Source: Fructobacillus papyriferae
Lineage (GTDB): Bacteria; Bacillota; Bacilli; Lactobacillales; Lactobacillaceae
DNA: 64,000 nucleotides
NCBI RefSeq assembly: GCF_018437225.1
Contig: NZ_JAAMFI010000001.1
Span: 310,001-374,000 of the forward strand
Direction of reading: 5' to 3'
Within the stretch, counting starts at the first letter, position 1, and each line of letters opens with the position of its first letter. The position numbers and the translations under genes were made by a program. Of the stretch, positions 44,682 to 54,293 are shown piece after piece. The notes under the pieces are model-generated. The model did not search any database and had not been told where the DNA came from. It was given only the letters and a program-made list of their open reading frames with translations.

Positions 44682-46751
44682 TTATGAACCGAACCATCCT
44701 CTTACAGTATCCCACACTTTATTAGCGCCAGCAACCGTTGTATTGACACCATTTGTGATGTTTTCTTTGGCATTATCTGCCCATGAATTTGATGTGCTCG
44801 TTGACTGTGTGCTAGTGGACTTATTGGCGTCGCTGACTTGGAAAGTCGATTCCTGTGTATTTGGCAAAATCTGTCCCATCGACGTCTTAACCAAATTACC
44901 AATGGTAGACATCAAACCAATTGGCAAGGACTGCGTTGAATTTCCTTCCAGTCCTTCCCATGATACTTGAACAACATCGTTGGTATAAGCAACGGCCCAA
45001 GAATCCTTTGAGGAGTTGGAATTGTTCGTCGAATTTGGATTCTCAGTTGTTCCAGTCTTACCCGCAATCGTGTAGCCGTTTGGCGTGGCGCCCTTTCCGG
45101 TACCATTGGTATAAGTTCCAAGCATCATCTTGGTCATCTTATTAGCCACCGATTTTGAAATTAGCTGCGTCTGCTTAGCCTTTGGCTTTGCCACGATAAC
45201 GTTACCCGATGCATCCTCAATCTTTGTAATGTAATGGGCTTCTGACATCTTACCCCCGTTTGCAAATGTTGTATAGGCAGCCGCCATCTGCTGCGGGGAG
45301 ACACCATTTGTTAATCCACCCAGTGCCAAGGCAAAGTTCTTATCCGAACTAGTCAAATTCAAGCCAAACTTCTTTCCCCATGAGTATCCCGTATCAACCC
45401 CCAACTTGTTCAGTAAGTAAACGGCTGGAATGTTATAAGAGTGCTCCAGGGCTTCGTACATCTTGACATCGCCCGTCTCAACATTCAAAGCGTTATTAGG
45501 CGAGTAATTATTCGTACCGAAATTCATCTTTTTGTTAGGTAAGGTTGTATTAATGGAATAGCCATTCACAAGGGCTGGCGTGTAGACAACTAATGGTTTA
45601 ATAATCGACCCTGGCTGAAGCTGTGACTGATTGGCCCGATTAAAGCCACGGTATGTGTGCGTGTCCTCGCGACCGCCAACCACAGCCCGTACCCCGCCAG
45701 TTTTAGCATTCAACACGACGGTTGCAGCTTGTGCATTGGATTGATTTCCAAAAAGACTGCCTTTCTCATAATCCTTTTGCAGATTTTCTTGATCTTTTTG
45801 ATTCAAGGTCGTGTAGATTTTATAACCCTTATTCATGATGTCTTTTTCAGACAAGCCATAGGTTTTAACCGCTTCGTTGATCACTGAATCAAAGAACCAT
45901 GGGTAGCGATATGATTCATCACCCGTATAGTTGTCATGCAACGCGATTTCTGTTGCCTTCGCTGCTTTGGCTTCCGTCTTGGACAACTTTTTATTTTCAA
46001 CCATCGTTTGAATCACAAGATTACGACGATCCTTGGAACGACCAGGGTTATCGATTGGATTAAAGCCAGACGGATTGGTCAACATACCAGCCAAAGTAGC
46101 CGCCTGCTCCGTATTCAGCTCAGAGGCATGCACACCAAAGTACTTTTCAGAAGCATCTTCAACGCCCCAAACCCCATGGCCAAACCAGGCATTGTTCAGG
46201 TACATGGTCAAGATGTCATTTTTCGAGTAGGACTTCTCGACTTGAACAGACAGAAAAATTTCTTTAAATTTACGCGTAAACGTCTGTTCTTGAGTCAAAT
46301 AAGCGTTTTTCACCAACTGTTGCGTCAACGTTGACCCACCACCCGAAATGGTTTCAGATCCAGTCAACTTATTTTTAACCAGTAAAACAGCGGCACGGGC
46401 TAGGCCCTTAACTGAAAAACCGTGTTCCTTGTAAAAATTTCGGTCCTCAATCGACAACACCGCATTTTTCATCGACGGTGAAATCTGATCGTACTTCACA
46501 TACGTCCCCTTTTGCGAATAGAGTGAGCCGGCCTTTTCTCCGGAATTATCATAGATATCAGCCGTTTGTGACAATGACTGCTGCAACGACGACACGTGCG
46601 CCGTTTTGGCGTTGATAATGCCGAATAACGAAGCAGCAAAGAACAAGGTCATCATGGTCAAGATAAGTAATCGGCCGATCTGATAGCGGTTCCAAACCGG
46701 TGCGATGCGTTGCCAAAGGGCAGTCTTCTTAATTGAAAAATTCGTTTTCAT
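44682..46751 (-). CDS. Class A penicillin-binding protein (PBP2A-like)
   Basis: Bifunctional peptidoglycan synthase. 689 residues: short cytoplasmic tail, transmembrane helix (about 28-48), glycosyltransferase domain with EDRNFYKEHG, GGSTLTQQLVKN and RKFKEIFLSVQVE, then the transpeptidase with PGSIIKPL (S-x-x-K), HSYN and AGKTGTTE. A Ser/Thr/Asn-rich C-terminus (after about 610) is likely flexible and extracellular. AAGGA precedes the ATG. It stands alone between argS and the YlbF-like gene. Confidence 0.95.
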   Translation of the reverse strand: MKTNFSIKKTALWQRIAPVWNRYQIGRLLILTMMTLFFAASLFGIINAKTAHVSSLQQSLSQTADIYDNSGEKAGSLYSQKGTYVKYDQISPSMKNAVLSIEDRNFYKEHGFSVKGLARAAVLLVKNKLTGSETISGGGSTLTQQLVKNAYLTQEQTFTRKFKEIFLSVQVEKSYSKNDILTMYLNNAWFGHGVWGVEDASEKYFGVHASELNTEQAATLAGMLTNPSGFNPIDNPGRSKDRRNLVIQTMVENKKLSKTEAKAAKATEIALHDNYTGDESYRYPWFFDSVINEAVKTYGLSEKDIMNKGYKIYTTLNQKDQENLQKDYEKGSLFGNQSNAQAATVVLNAKTGGVRAVVGGREDTHTYRGFNRANQSQLQPGSIIKPLVVYTPALVNGYSINTTLPNKKMNFGTNNYSPNNALNVETGDVKMYEALEHSYNIPAVYLLNKLGVDTGYSWGKKFGLNLTSSDKNFALALGGLTNGVSPQQMAAAYTTFANGGKMSEAHYITKIEDASGNVIVAKPKAKQTQLISKSVANKMTKMMLGTYTNGTGKGATPNGYTIAGKTGTTENPNSTNNSNSSKDSWAVAYTNDVVQVSWEGLEGNSTQSLPIGLMSTIGNLVKTSMGQILPNTQESTFQVSDANKSTSTQSTSTSNSWADNAKENITNGVNTTVAGANKVWDTVRGWFGS

Positions 46752-46813
46752 TCGTATTCCTTACAGCCCACTGGCCGAAATAACAGTAAAAAACAGAAAA
46801 ACTTAGTGCTTGC

Positions 46814-48505
46814 TTACATTTCCTTTGGCGCTTTGACACCAAGCAAGGACAAGGAAGCCGTTAAGGTTTCGGAGACCGCAGCAACCAAGGCCAAACGACC
46901 ATTCTTGTTGGCATCATCAGCCAAAATTTTAGAATTAGCGTAGTACTTGTTAAAAGTCCGAGCCAAGCCCAAAGCATATTTCGCAATGACAGACGGTTCG
47001 CGGTTCAAAAAGGCGCGCCGAACCGTTTCAGGAAAGGCGTTCAACGCCGTAATGATATCCCAGGTTGCGGCATCGTCCAAGGTGATGTTTTTAGCATCCA
47101 CTTCGACTCCTGCCTTACGCAAGATGGATTGGGCTCGCGCGTTCGTATATTGCACGTAAGGACCCGTGTCCCCTTCAAAGCGCACCACTTCTTCGATCTT
47201 AAAGTCGAAGTTGTTCGTTCGGTCATTCATGAGGTCGTGGAAGACCACCGCGCCGGCACCGACTTCTTCTGCCACCTGGTCCTTATCGGCCAAGCTGGGG
47301 TTCTTCTCTTCGATTTGCTTCAATGCCAATTCGTGCGCATCGTCCAAAACATCCTTCAACAAGACAACATCGCCCTTTCGAGTCGACATTTTCTTACCGT
47401 TAAAGGTAATCAAGCCAAATGGAATGTGTTCCACATCATCGGCCCATGGCAAATCAAGCAGCGACAAAACGGCCTTTAATTGCTGGAAGTGCTCACGCTG
47501 TTCCCCACCAACCACGTAAAGTGACTTGGCGAAGTCATAAGTGTCCTTACGATACATCGCAGCCGCCAAATCACGGGTCATGTACAAAGTGGCGCCATCA
47601 GTTCGCTTGATCATGGCAGGCGTCAGGTTTTCGTTGACCTTTGACAAATCAACGATTTGAGCACCCTGTGATTCTTCCAAAAGGTTCTTGTCTTCCAAAG
47701 CCTTCACGACACGATCCATCTTGTCGTTGTAGAAGGCTTCGCCGTTGTAGGAATCAAAGGTGATCCCCAAACGGTCGTAGATTTCCGTGAATTCCTTCAG
47801 AGATTCTTCGCGGAACCAGGCCCAGAGCTTGTGGGCTTCTGGGTCGCCATCTTCCAACTTCTTAAACCAAGCACGACCTTCGTCATCCAAAGCTGGGTTT
47901 TCCTTTGCCTTGTCGTGGAATTCCACGTAGTACTTCAGCAAGGTAGCGATTGGGTCTGCCTTCACTTCTGCTTCTGAACCCCAGGTCTTGTAAGCGTAGA
48001 TCAACTTACCAAACTGTGTTCCCCAATCACCCAAGTGGTTGATCTTCACTGGGTTGTAGCCGTTTTTAGCAGACAAGTTCGCCAAGGCATTTCCGATCAC
48101 CGTTGAACGCAAGTGCCCCATCGACATTGGCTTGGCGATGTTTGGGGAAGACATGTCCAAGGCAATGTTTGCGCCCTTTCCGTCATCGTTTTGACCGTAG
48201 TTTTGACCTGCTGCCAAAACGGCCTTCAATGTGTCAGCCGTGACCTGCTTCTTATCCAAAAAGAAGTTGATGTAAGGACCCGTTGCAACGACCTTTTCAA
48301 AGGCGGATTGGTCGATTTTTTCAACCAATTCAGAAGCGATCATCTGGGGGGCCTTCTTCAAGGTCTTGGCCAAGGTGAAGGTTGGGAAAGCCACGTCACC
48401 CATTGAATGCTTCTTTGGTGCCTCCAACTTTGAGGCAATATCTGCTTCCTGCATATCCGGCAAAACGGCTTGCAAGGCGGTAATTACTGCTTGATTTTCT
48501 GCCAT
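46814..48505 (-). CDS. argS: Arginyl-tRNA synthetase
   Basis: Class I synthetase, 563 residues. HIGH-type signature PMSMGHLRSTVIGNALA with the class-I motif SPNIAKPMSMGHLRS, a KMSK-type site KKMSTRKGDVV, and the C-terminal DALR anticodon domain ending SLSLLGVKAPKEM. AAAGGAT precedes the ATG. A T-box leader lies directly upstream. Confidence 0.97.
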   Translation of the reverse strand: MAENQAVITALQAVLPDMQEADIASKLEAPKKHSMGDVAFPTFTLAKTLKKAPQMIASELVEKIDQSAFEKVVATGPYINFFLDKKQVTADTLKAVLAAGQNYGQNDDGKGANIALDMSSPNIAKPMSMGHLRSTVIGNALANLSAKNGYNPVKINHLGDWGTQFGKLIYAYKTWGSEAEVKADPIATLLKYYVEFHDKAKENPALDDEGRAWFKKLEDGDPEAHKLWAWFREESLKEFTEIYDRLGITFDSYNGEAFYNDKMDRVVKALEDKNLLEESQGAQIVDLSKVNENLTPAMIKRTDGATLYMTRDLAAAMYRKDTYDFAKSLYVVGGEQREHFQQLKAVLSLLDLPWADDVEHIPFGLITFNGKKMSTRKGDVVLLKDVLDDAHELALKQIEEKNPSLADKDQVAEEVGAGAVVFHDLMNDRTNNFDFKIEEVVRFEGDTGPYVQYTNARAQSILRKAGVEVDAKNITLDDAATWDIITALNAFPETVRRAFLNREPSVIAKYALGLARTFNKYYANSKILADDANKNGRLALVAAVSETLTASLSLLGVKAPKEM

Positions 48506-48514
48506 ATTCTTATC

Positions 48515-48690
48515 CTTTTCTGTTTAAAAACAGGACCCATCTCGACATATTCTGAAGAGACGAGCCCTGCCCGCGGTACCACTCTAATAGTCAGCTTCGC
48601 CAACCACTTTTGTAAATTCACTTGTCATCAACGAAAAAGTGGCGCGGGTCAGGGGTAAGCCCTGGCTTCCACTCATGCCAAGGTCACTGT
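48515..48690 (-). promoter_or_regulatory. T-box leader of argS
   Basis: The T-box TGGTACCGCGG (48571-48581, minus strand) is preceded by AGAG. The following terminator pairs GGGCTCGTCTC with GAGATGGGTCC and runs into TGTTTTT, 30 nt before argS. Upstream hairpins include CCTTGGC/GCCAGGG and CCACTTTT/AAAAGTGG. A CGC codon in CCCGCGCC near the base of the first domain is a candidate arginine specifier, but other choices exist. Stem I is not canonical in length. Confidence 0.8.
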
Positions 48691-48721
48691 ATCTTACGTA
48701 CCTGCCTTCTTCTTTTTCTGA

Positions 48722-48967
48722 TTACTTTTCTTTGGGTGCTTCTTCAATGACTTCAATGTCAGACATCTTGACTACACCGCGGTGATTCATTTCGTTGACT
48801 GCTGGTTGATCCGCTGGGTCGTTTTCGATGATTTCGACAAGTAATGCGTTGTCGTAAACCTTCTCGACTTTGCCAGTAAAGGGCTTTTCCAAGTTCCCAT
48901 AGGCTGGTGCCAACAACACGTCTCCTACATGGTACTTAGCTGCTTGTTCTTCGTCTGTCTTTGCCAT
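48722..48967 (-). CDS. DUF2187 family protein
   Basis: 81 residues, acidic, with the short strand-rich pattern YHVGDVLLAPAYGN and GKVEKVYDNALLVEI typical of DUF2187, a KOW/SH3-like small fold found in Bacilli. Function unknown. GGAGG precedes the ATG. The argS T-box begins just beyond its stop, so read-through could add to argS transcripts. Confidence 0.8.
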   Translation of the reverse strand: MAKTDEEQAAKYHVGDVLLAPAYGNLEKPFTGKVEKVYDNALLVEIIENDPADQPAVNEMNHRGVVKMSDIEVIEEAPKEK

Positions 48968-49008
48968 GAAAGCCTCCGATTCCTTATTAGGTATTTATTA
49001 TACCATAT

Positions 49009-50268
49009 TTATTGATGATCGAGTATGGTGACAACTTGCTCGATAACGTCTTTTGCAATCGCCGATTTGGCTTTAGGACCAATCGTGATTGGCGCTTGAT
49101 TTTCTTGAATCAGCGTCACTTGGTTGCTATCTTTATCAAATCCCGCCTGGGGAGCCGTCACGTCGTTGGCCACGATCATGTCGGCCTGCTTAGCAGCCAG
49201 CTTCTTTTGGGCGTTTGCCAGGAGATCCTGCGTCTCGGCTGCAAAACCAATGACGGCTTGCCCAGGCTTTTTGTTCTGCCCGACTGTCTTCAGGATATCT
49301 GGGTTTTGCACCAAATCCAAAGTCAAGTGCCCATCCCCCTGCTTTTTGACCTTCTGATCAAAGGGGGCAGCCAAAGCAAAGTCCGAGACCGCCGCCGCAC
49401 CGATGAAACCGTCCGCCTTTTTCATCGCTTCTTCTACAGCAAAAAGCATTTCTTTGGCAGACGGGGCGATAACCAAGTTGATGGCTGTAGAACAGTCCCG
49501 TTTGGCAGCGGCCACCAAAGTGACCTTGGCACCGGCTGCAAGGGCCGCTTCGGCAAGGGCGTAGCCCATTTTGCCAGAAGACCGGTTGGTCAGGTAGCGG
49601 ACCGGATCGATCGGTTCTTTGGTGCCACCGGCAGTGATGACAAGGTGCCGGCCGAAAAGCGGCTTGTCATTGGCCGCCATGGCGGTCTTCTCTGACACCG
49701 GCGCAGTCTTGCTCGAATAGAAGGCCGCTGTCGTTTCCTGAACAATCTCTTGCAGGTCCGCCAATCGGCCTTTGGCCTCATAGCCTTCGGCTAAAAAGCC
49801 AACAGCCGGCTCGATTAAGCGCCAACCATCTTGCTTTAGCAGAGCCAAATTGCGCTGGGTGGCTGGATTAGCCAACATCTGGTCGTTCATGGCCGGGGCC
49901 ATGATTTTAACAGCCGGATTGGCAGCCAGCAGAACCTCAGTTAAGCGATTGTCGGCCAGACCGTTGGCGATTTTGGCCAGGCTGTTAGCGGTTGTAGGTG
50001 CCAAAACAACAGCATCCGCCCACCGTGCCCAGGTAACGTGGGCCACTTCAGGCGAAGCGTCGTTTTCATCTCCATCACGCAACACATCCTGTGTCGACAA
50101 AACGGCCAAGGTCTTTGCCGGAATGAAGCTTTCGGCTGCTTTGGTCATGACGACCTTGACACTCGCCCCAGCCTTCACGTACAAGCGAACCAGCTCGGCC
50201 GCCTTATAGGCAGCGATACCGCCTGTCACGGCCAAGAGAATTTTTTTGTTTTCCAACGTTTGCGTCAT
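49009..50268 (-). CDS. coaBC: Bifunctional phosphopantothenoylcysteine decarboxylase/synthase
   Basis: Two steps of coenzyme A synthesis in one 419-residue flavoprotein. CoaC part: TGGIAAYKAAELVR, the active His in SPEVAHVTWARWAD, and APAMNDQM. CoaB part (after about 205) with VITAGGTKEPIDPVRYLTNRSSGKMG and the nucleotide/CTP region. Starts 1 bp after murE. Pairing with murE is not a standard operon. Confidence 0.95.
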   Translation of the reverse strand: MTQTLENKKILLAVTGGIAAYKAAELVRLYVKAGASVKVVMTKAAESFIPAKTLAVLSTQDVLRDGDENDASPEVAHVTWARWADAVVLAPTTANSLAKIANGLADNRLTEVLLAANPAVKIMAPAMNDQMLANPATQRNLALLKQDGWRLIEPAVGFLAEGYEAKGRLADLQEIVQETTAAFYSSKTAPVSEKTAMAANDKPLFGRHLVITAGGTKEPIDPVRYLTNRSSGKMGYALAEAALAAGAKVTLVAAAKRDCSTAINLVIAPSAKEMLFAVEEAMKKADGFIGAAAVSDFALAAPFDQKVKKQGDGHLTLDLVQNPDILKTVGQNKKPGQAVIGFAAETQDLLANAQKKLAAKQADMIVANDVTAPQAGFDKDSNQVTLIQENQAPITIGPKAKSAIAKDVIEQVVTILDHQ

Positions 50269-50269
50269 A

Positions 50270-51802
50270 CTAGTTGTGAAAATTCCCTTCTTCTAAAGCT
50301 TCCTTGCAGTTTTTTACCACCGCAAAGTCGCCGATGTATGGCGTGTCAACGCCGCCAATCTTTTGGTATGGATCTTCCCCTTTTCCAGCAACCACGACCA
50401 GGTCATTTGGACCGGCCATAAAAACGGCGTCGTGAATCGCCTGGATTCGATCCATTTGATAGTGGATGGTCAAATCCGGGTTGGTGATGGCCTCCGCAAT
50501 CGTCTGGCAGATGTCTTCTGGCTTCTCAAAAGCTGGATCATCGGCCGTCAAAATCACCTGGTCAGCCTGTTTGGAAAGCACCTTGGCAAAGTCCAGCCGG
50601 CGTGAAACGCCCTTGTTTCCAGGTGCCCCCAACACAACAATCACTTGTCCTTCCGGCGACTGCTTCTTGGCAAAGGCCAAGAGCGCATTCAAAGACGCAT
50701 AGTTGTGAGCGTAGTCGACAAAGGCGACCCCGTGTCCGGGAAGCGAGAGCGAGAGCATCCGTCCCGGAATCGTCACCTCATCCAAGCCCTTCTTCATGGC
50801 CCTTTGCTTGGCACCGGCCAAAGCGGCCATCATCAAAGCTGCCGTAGCATTTTCCTCGTTGAAATCGCCAGGCAAATTCAAGCGGTAAGAGCCAGTCAGT
50901 TCCGTTAGTTCGGGCAGCTTGGCTAAATCCTCCACAGAGAAATAAGAATCGTGCAGCTCGGCTTTGTCCGAACGGAAGGAAACCGTCGGCTTAGCATTTA
51001 ACTGACTGTCCGCCCCTTCTCGGTTAAAGGTCAAGACTAAATCGTGCTTGGCCTTTGCCCGTTCGAAGATCTCACCATAGTGGTCCATGCCCGCATTCAA
51101 AATGACCTGATCCGAGTGATCCAAAAGCATTTCTTTGTGGGCCAGATAGTCAGCAAAGGTCGGGTGCTCGTTGGGCCCAATGTGATCGGGCGAAATGTTC
51201 AAGAAAGCCCCGACGTTATAGCGCAAGCCGTATACGCGGTTCTTCAAATAGGCCTGAGAAGAGACTTCCATGACCAGGTGAGTCATCCCTTTCTCAACCG
51301 CCCGGGCCATATCCTTATAGAGTTCATAGGACTCAGGCGTGGTCAGATCCGATTTCTTTTTGTCTTCGGGATTGGGTCCAACAATCCGGTCCACCGTTGA
51401 GAAGAGCGCCGTCTTCCCCTTCGTCGCTTCTTTCAAAATGTTGTAAGCGAAGTAGGCCGCGGTCGTCTTCCCCTTAGTACCAGTGAAGGCCCCGATCCAC
51501 AATTTGTCGGCCGGATAGTCGAAGTAAGCCGCTGACAAAACGGCCAGGGCCTTTTGCGTGTCTGTGACTAACCAAAGCGGCAAGTCCAAATCATAGTCCT
51601 GATCGGCCACAATGCCAGAAACGCCCGTTACGCCATCCAAATAAGCCTTCTTAAAAGCCCCTTTGGCGACAAACAGCGTTCCTTCTTGAACCTGACGAGA
51701 ATCGTAGTGCAAAAAGTCGAATTCGAGCGCCGCTTCCGGTCCTTGAATCAGTAAATTGTGGTCCTCTAAAAGGGCCGTTACTTGTTTAGAAGATAATTTC
51801 AT
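50270..51802 (-). CDS. murE: UDP-MurNAc-tripeptide synthetase MurE, L-lysine type
   Basis: Adds the third residue of the peptidoglycan stem. 510 residues: ATP site GAFTGTKGKTT, the carbamylated-Lys region, and the amino-acid motif TADDPAFEKPED. DDPA is the lysine-specific form, in contrast to DNPR of diaminopimelate enzymes, so the wall is lysine type. An earlier in-frame ATG (51847) is rejected because TGC-TATAAT (51812-51820) lies between; ATG 51802 is only 9 nt past that -10, with an AAAGG in between. Confidence 0.95.
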   Translation of the reverse strand: MKLSSKQVTALLEDHNLLIQGPEAALEFDFLHYDSRQVQEGTLFVAKGAFKKAYLDGVTGVSGIVADQDYDLDLPLWLVTDTQKALAVLSAAYFDYPADKLWIGAFTGTKGKTTAAYFAYNILKEATKGKTALFSTVDRIVGPNPEDKKKSDLTTPESYELYKDMARAVEKGMTHLVMEVSSQAYLKNRVYGLRYNVGAFLNISPDHIGPNEHPTFADYLAHKEMLLDHSDQVILNAGMDHYGEIFERAKAKHDLVLTFNREGADSQLNAKPTVSFRSDKAELHDSYFSVEDLAKLPELTELTGSYRLNLPGDFNEENATAALMMAALAGAKQRAMKKGLDEVTIPGRMLSLSLPGHGVAFVDYAHNYASLNALLAFAKKQSPEGQVIVVLGAPGNKGVSRRLDFAKVLSKQADQVILTADDPAFEKPEDICQTIAEAITNPDLTIHYQMDRIQAIHDAVFMAGPNDLVVVAGKGEDPYQKIGGVDTPYIGDFAVVKNCKEALEEGNFHN

Positions 51803-51811
51803 AGTGCCTTT

Positions 51812-51820
51812 ATTATAGCA
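51812..51820 (-). promoter_or_regulatory. Extended -10 of murE, very close to the start codon
   Basis: TGC-TATAAT ends 9 nt before ATG 51802. If used as a promoter, the message starts at or within a few nt of the start codon. Confidence 0.55.
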
Positions 51821-51883
51821 TAGCAAGCCCGTTTCAAAAGCCTTCAAGACTTGAAAATCGCTTAGAAAAAGGACTCCTTTCCG

Positions 51884-53026
51884 TCAATCGTTCATTTTCA
51901 GCATTGGTTTTAAGACAATTGGCGTAAAAATGGTCGTTAAGAGAATGACCAACACCATCGCCGCATAGATATCCGACTTTAATAAGCCGCTCGCCAAAGC
52001 CAAATCCGCAATCACTAAGGCCATTTCGCCACGGGACACCATCCCTACGCCAACAATGTGGGCATCTTTTTTATCCATTCCAGCCATGCGCGCGCCAACA
52101 ACCGGCCCAAGCCACTTGGTTAAAATCGCAAGCACAGTCAATATGGCAATCAAGAAAAGGTGTTCTTGTTGATGATCCCAGGAGACCTTCAGCCCGATGT
52201 TAACAAAGAAAATCGGAATGAAAACGACATTTCCGACCAAGGTCATCCCGTGCTCGATTCCCTTTCGTCCAGGCAATCGTGTGAAGAGCAACCCGAGCAA
52301 AAAGGCCACGATCGCACCGGAAAGGCCAACGACATCCGCCCCATGGGCTGTCGAAAGCAGCAAGGCGAAGACAACGGTCAAGAGCAAGCCAGGTTGTGGC
52401 AAACGGGCAAGGACGGGCAGCGCCATTTTTAGCAACCAGCCTAAAAGAAGCAGCAGGCCGACTAAGTAGCCCACCATTAACAGCAGGCTCAGCCCGAGTC
52501 CCAAACTCTTGCTCTCCCCGATGCCAAAGGCACTCTGAAAGACCGTCCACATGAACACCGCTAGCAAATCATCAATCACCGCTGCACCCAAAATAGTCGT
52601 TCCAGCCTCTGAAGTCAGCTGCTGGTATTCGGTCAGAATCTGGGCCGTAATCGACACCGAGGTTGCCGAAAAGAGGACACTCCAAAGCAGAGCCTGCTCA
52701 TTCCCGTAGCCAAGCAAATGGCCAAAGACATAAAAGACGACAAAGGGCGTCACCACCCCGGCCAAGGCCACCGACAGCGACTTTTTCAAGTGGGCCTTTA
52801 ACAAATCCAAATCCGACTCGATGCCGGCCAAAAACATCAGCAAGACCACGCCAATTTCCGCCCAGCTATTCAGGCTATGGCTCGCGGTCAACACTGAAAA
52901 ACCTGCAGGTCCAAGAATCAGTCCCGCACCGATTTGGCCAACCACAGCTGGCAAGCCAAGTCGTTCCGCCAGCCATGATAAGAAAAGCGCCAAGAGCAGC
53001 ATTGCTGCCAAAGTCATCGCCGTCAT
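51884..53026 (-). CDS. Na+/H+ antiporter, CPA2 (NapA/GerN) type
   Basis: 380 residues with about 12-13 membrane helices. GQIGAGLILGPAGF near the start and the paired acidic residues in AAVIDDLLAVFMW mark CPA2 exchangers, where the Asp-Asp pair carries ions. The ion (Na+ or K+) is inferred. GGAGG is 7 nt before ATG 53026, preferred to the start 27 bp earlier. No TrkA-N domain is fused. Confidence 0.88.
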   Translation of the reverse strand: MTAMTLAAMLLLALFLSWLAERLGLPAVVGQIGAGLILGPAGFSVLTASHSLNSWAEIGVVLLMFLAGIESDLDLLKAHLKKSLSVALAGVVTPFVVFYVFGHLLGYGNEQALLWSVLFSATSVSITAQILTEYQQLTSEAGTTILGAAVIDDLLAVFMWTVFQSAFGIGESKSLGLGLSLLLMVGYLVGLLLLLGWLLKMALPVLARLPQPGLLLTVVFALLLSTAHGADVVGLSGAIVAFLLGLLFTRLPGRKGIEHGMTLVGNVVFIPIFFVNIGLKVSWDHQQEHLFLIAILTVLAILTKWLGPVVGARMAGMDKKDAHIVGVGMVSRGEMALVIADLALASGLLKSDIYAAMVLVILLTTIFTPIVLKPMLKMND

Positions 53027-53154
53027 TATCAATCCTCCTACTTTCCAATTCAACTAAAAAAGGCCGGCCCCAAAAACTCGCCTAACTCCCCCGTTAGGCA
53101 AATCCTTGAGTCCAACCTCAACCAAAAACATTTGTAATTATTTTTATTATAGCA
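53027..53154 (-). promoter_or_regulatory. Promoter and structured leader of the antiporter gene
   Basis: An extended -10 (TGC-TATAAT, 53146-53154) starts a leader of about 112 nt. It holds hairpins TTGAG/CTCAA and GCCTAAC/GTTAGGC with a G-rich loop (GGGGGA), then a GC block GGGGCCGGCC ahead of six T residues, then AGGAGG. This fits an attenuator or ion-sensing riboswitch, but no published motif is matched with confidence. Confidence 0.45.
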
Positions 53155-53163
53155 CAGAGAATC

Positions 53164-54189
53164 CTAACGATCCTCGTTTTGAACTAATTCGGCTACATGT
53201 TCATCCAAAATGGCCCGCACTTCGTCGGTTGCGTGTGTTTCCATCAACATTTGACGGAGTTTCGAAGCATTGGCAAAACCACGCAAATAAATCTTGAAAT
53301 ACCGCTTCAAAGCCTCGAAGTTCTTTGGCGTGACCGTCTTGGTCACCTCATCAAAGAGGTCGAGTTGCAGCTTTAGCAAGTCAATCGACTCAGCCAAAGT
53401 GTGTTCCTTCTCGACCGAGTTAAAGGCGTAAGGATCTTCCAAAACACCGCGACCAATCATAATGCCGTCCACGCCTGGGTGTGCGGCTGCCAGCGCCATC
53501 CCCTGCTTGTAGTTCTTGATGTCGCCATTAATCTGCAGAAGCGTGTTGGGCGTCAACCGATCACGCATGGCAACAATGTCGTCGATTAGCTCAAAGTGGG
53601 CGGCCGCCTTGGACATTTCTTTTCGTGTCCGCAAGTGAATGGTCAAGACCTGAACGTCCGCTTTCAAAATCGTTTCCAACCAGCCCTGGTATTCGTCGAC
53701 CTTGTAAAAGCCCAAACGAGTCTTCACGGAAACGGGCAAGCCAGACTCTTTAGCCGCATCAATCAAAGCCAAAGCCGTGTCCGGGTGGCGAATCAAATCC
53801 GATCCGGCCGAGTTTTTGATGACCGTTCCGTCCGGGCAGCCCATGTTCAAGTCAACGGCTTCGTATCCCTTTTCGGGCAATAATTTGGCAGCACCGGCAA
53901 TCGCTTCGGGCTTTGATCCCCAGATTTGAGCGATTGGCATTTGCTCGCCTGGCGCGACCGCCAAACGACCCTGGATGGAGAACTTGGCTTCCGGGTGAAC
54001 CATGGATGCCGCGTTCGTGAACTCCGTATAGTAAATGTCAGGCCCACCGGCCGCTGCGACCACGCGACGGAAGATCGTGTCGGTCACGGCCTCCATCGGC
54101 GCCATCGAGAAAAAAGGCCGTGGGTTGCCCTGTTCATCTTTTGCCTCATCGACAATCTTTTGCCAGTAGGCAGACTTTGCTTGTCGCAT
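53164..54189 (-). CDS. tRNA-dihydrouridine synthase
   Basis: FMN enzyme reducing uridine in tRNA D-loops. 341 residues: FSMAPMEAVTDTIFRR (FMN binding), the catalytic Cys in LNMGCPDGTVIKNSAGS and GIMIGRGVLEDPYAF. ATG 54189 with AAGGAG 5 nt upstream is preferred over 54219. The Dus subtype (DusB-like NifR3) is not certain. Confidence 0.93.
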   Translation of the reverse strand: MRQAKSAYWQKIVDEAKDEQGNPRPFFSMAPMEAVTDTIFRRVVAAAGGPDIYYTEFTNAASMVHPEAKFSIQGRLAVAPGEQMPIAQIWGSKPEAIAGAAKLLPEKGYEAVDLNMGCPDGTVIKNSAGSDLIRHPDTALALIDAAKESGLPVSVKTRLGFYKVDEYQGWLETILKADVQVLTIHLRTRKEMSKAAAHFELIDDIVAMRDRLTPNTLLQINGDIKNYKQGMALAAAHPGVDGIMIGRGVLEDPYAFNSVEKEHTLAESIDLLKLQLDLFDEVTKTVTPKNFEALKRYFKIYLRGFANASKLRQMLMETHATDEVRAILDEHVAELVQNEDR

Positions 54190-54293
54190 CGCTACTCCTT
54201 TGTGGCCATACCAGGCCAAACGTCAAATTAACTTTTATATTTTAGCACGCTTTGACCTCCTAGACAAAGCTGCTGACTAGACCACCAGCCAAT

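Noticed and set aside
49012-49695. 227-codon plus-strand open frame
   Set aside because: Lies wholly antisense to coaBC, has no ribosome site, and its composition is that of a shadow frame.
51803-51847. N-terminal extension of murE
   Set aside because: Contains the TATAAT promoter element; the shorter start fits MurE homologues.
52663-53085. 140-codon plus-strand open frame
   Set aside because: Antisense to the antiporter gene and its leader; basic, low-complexity shadow.
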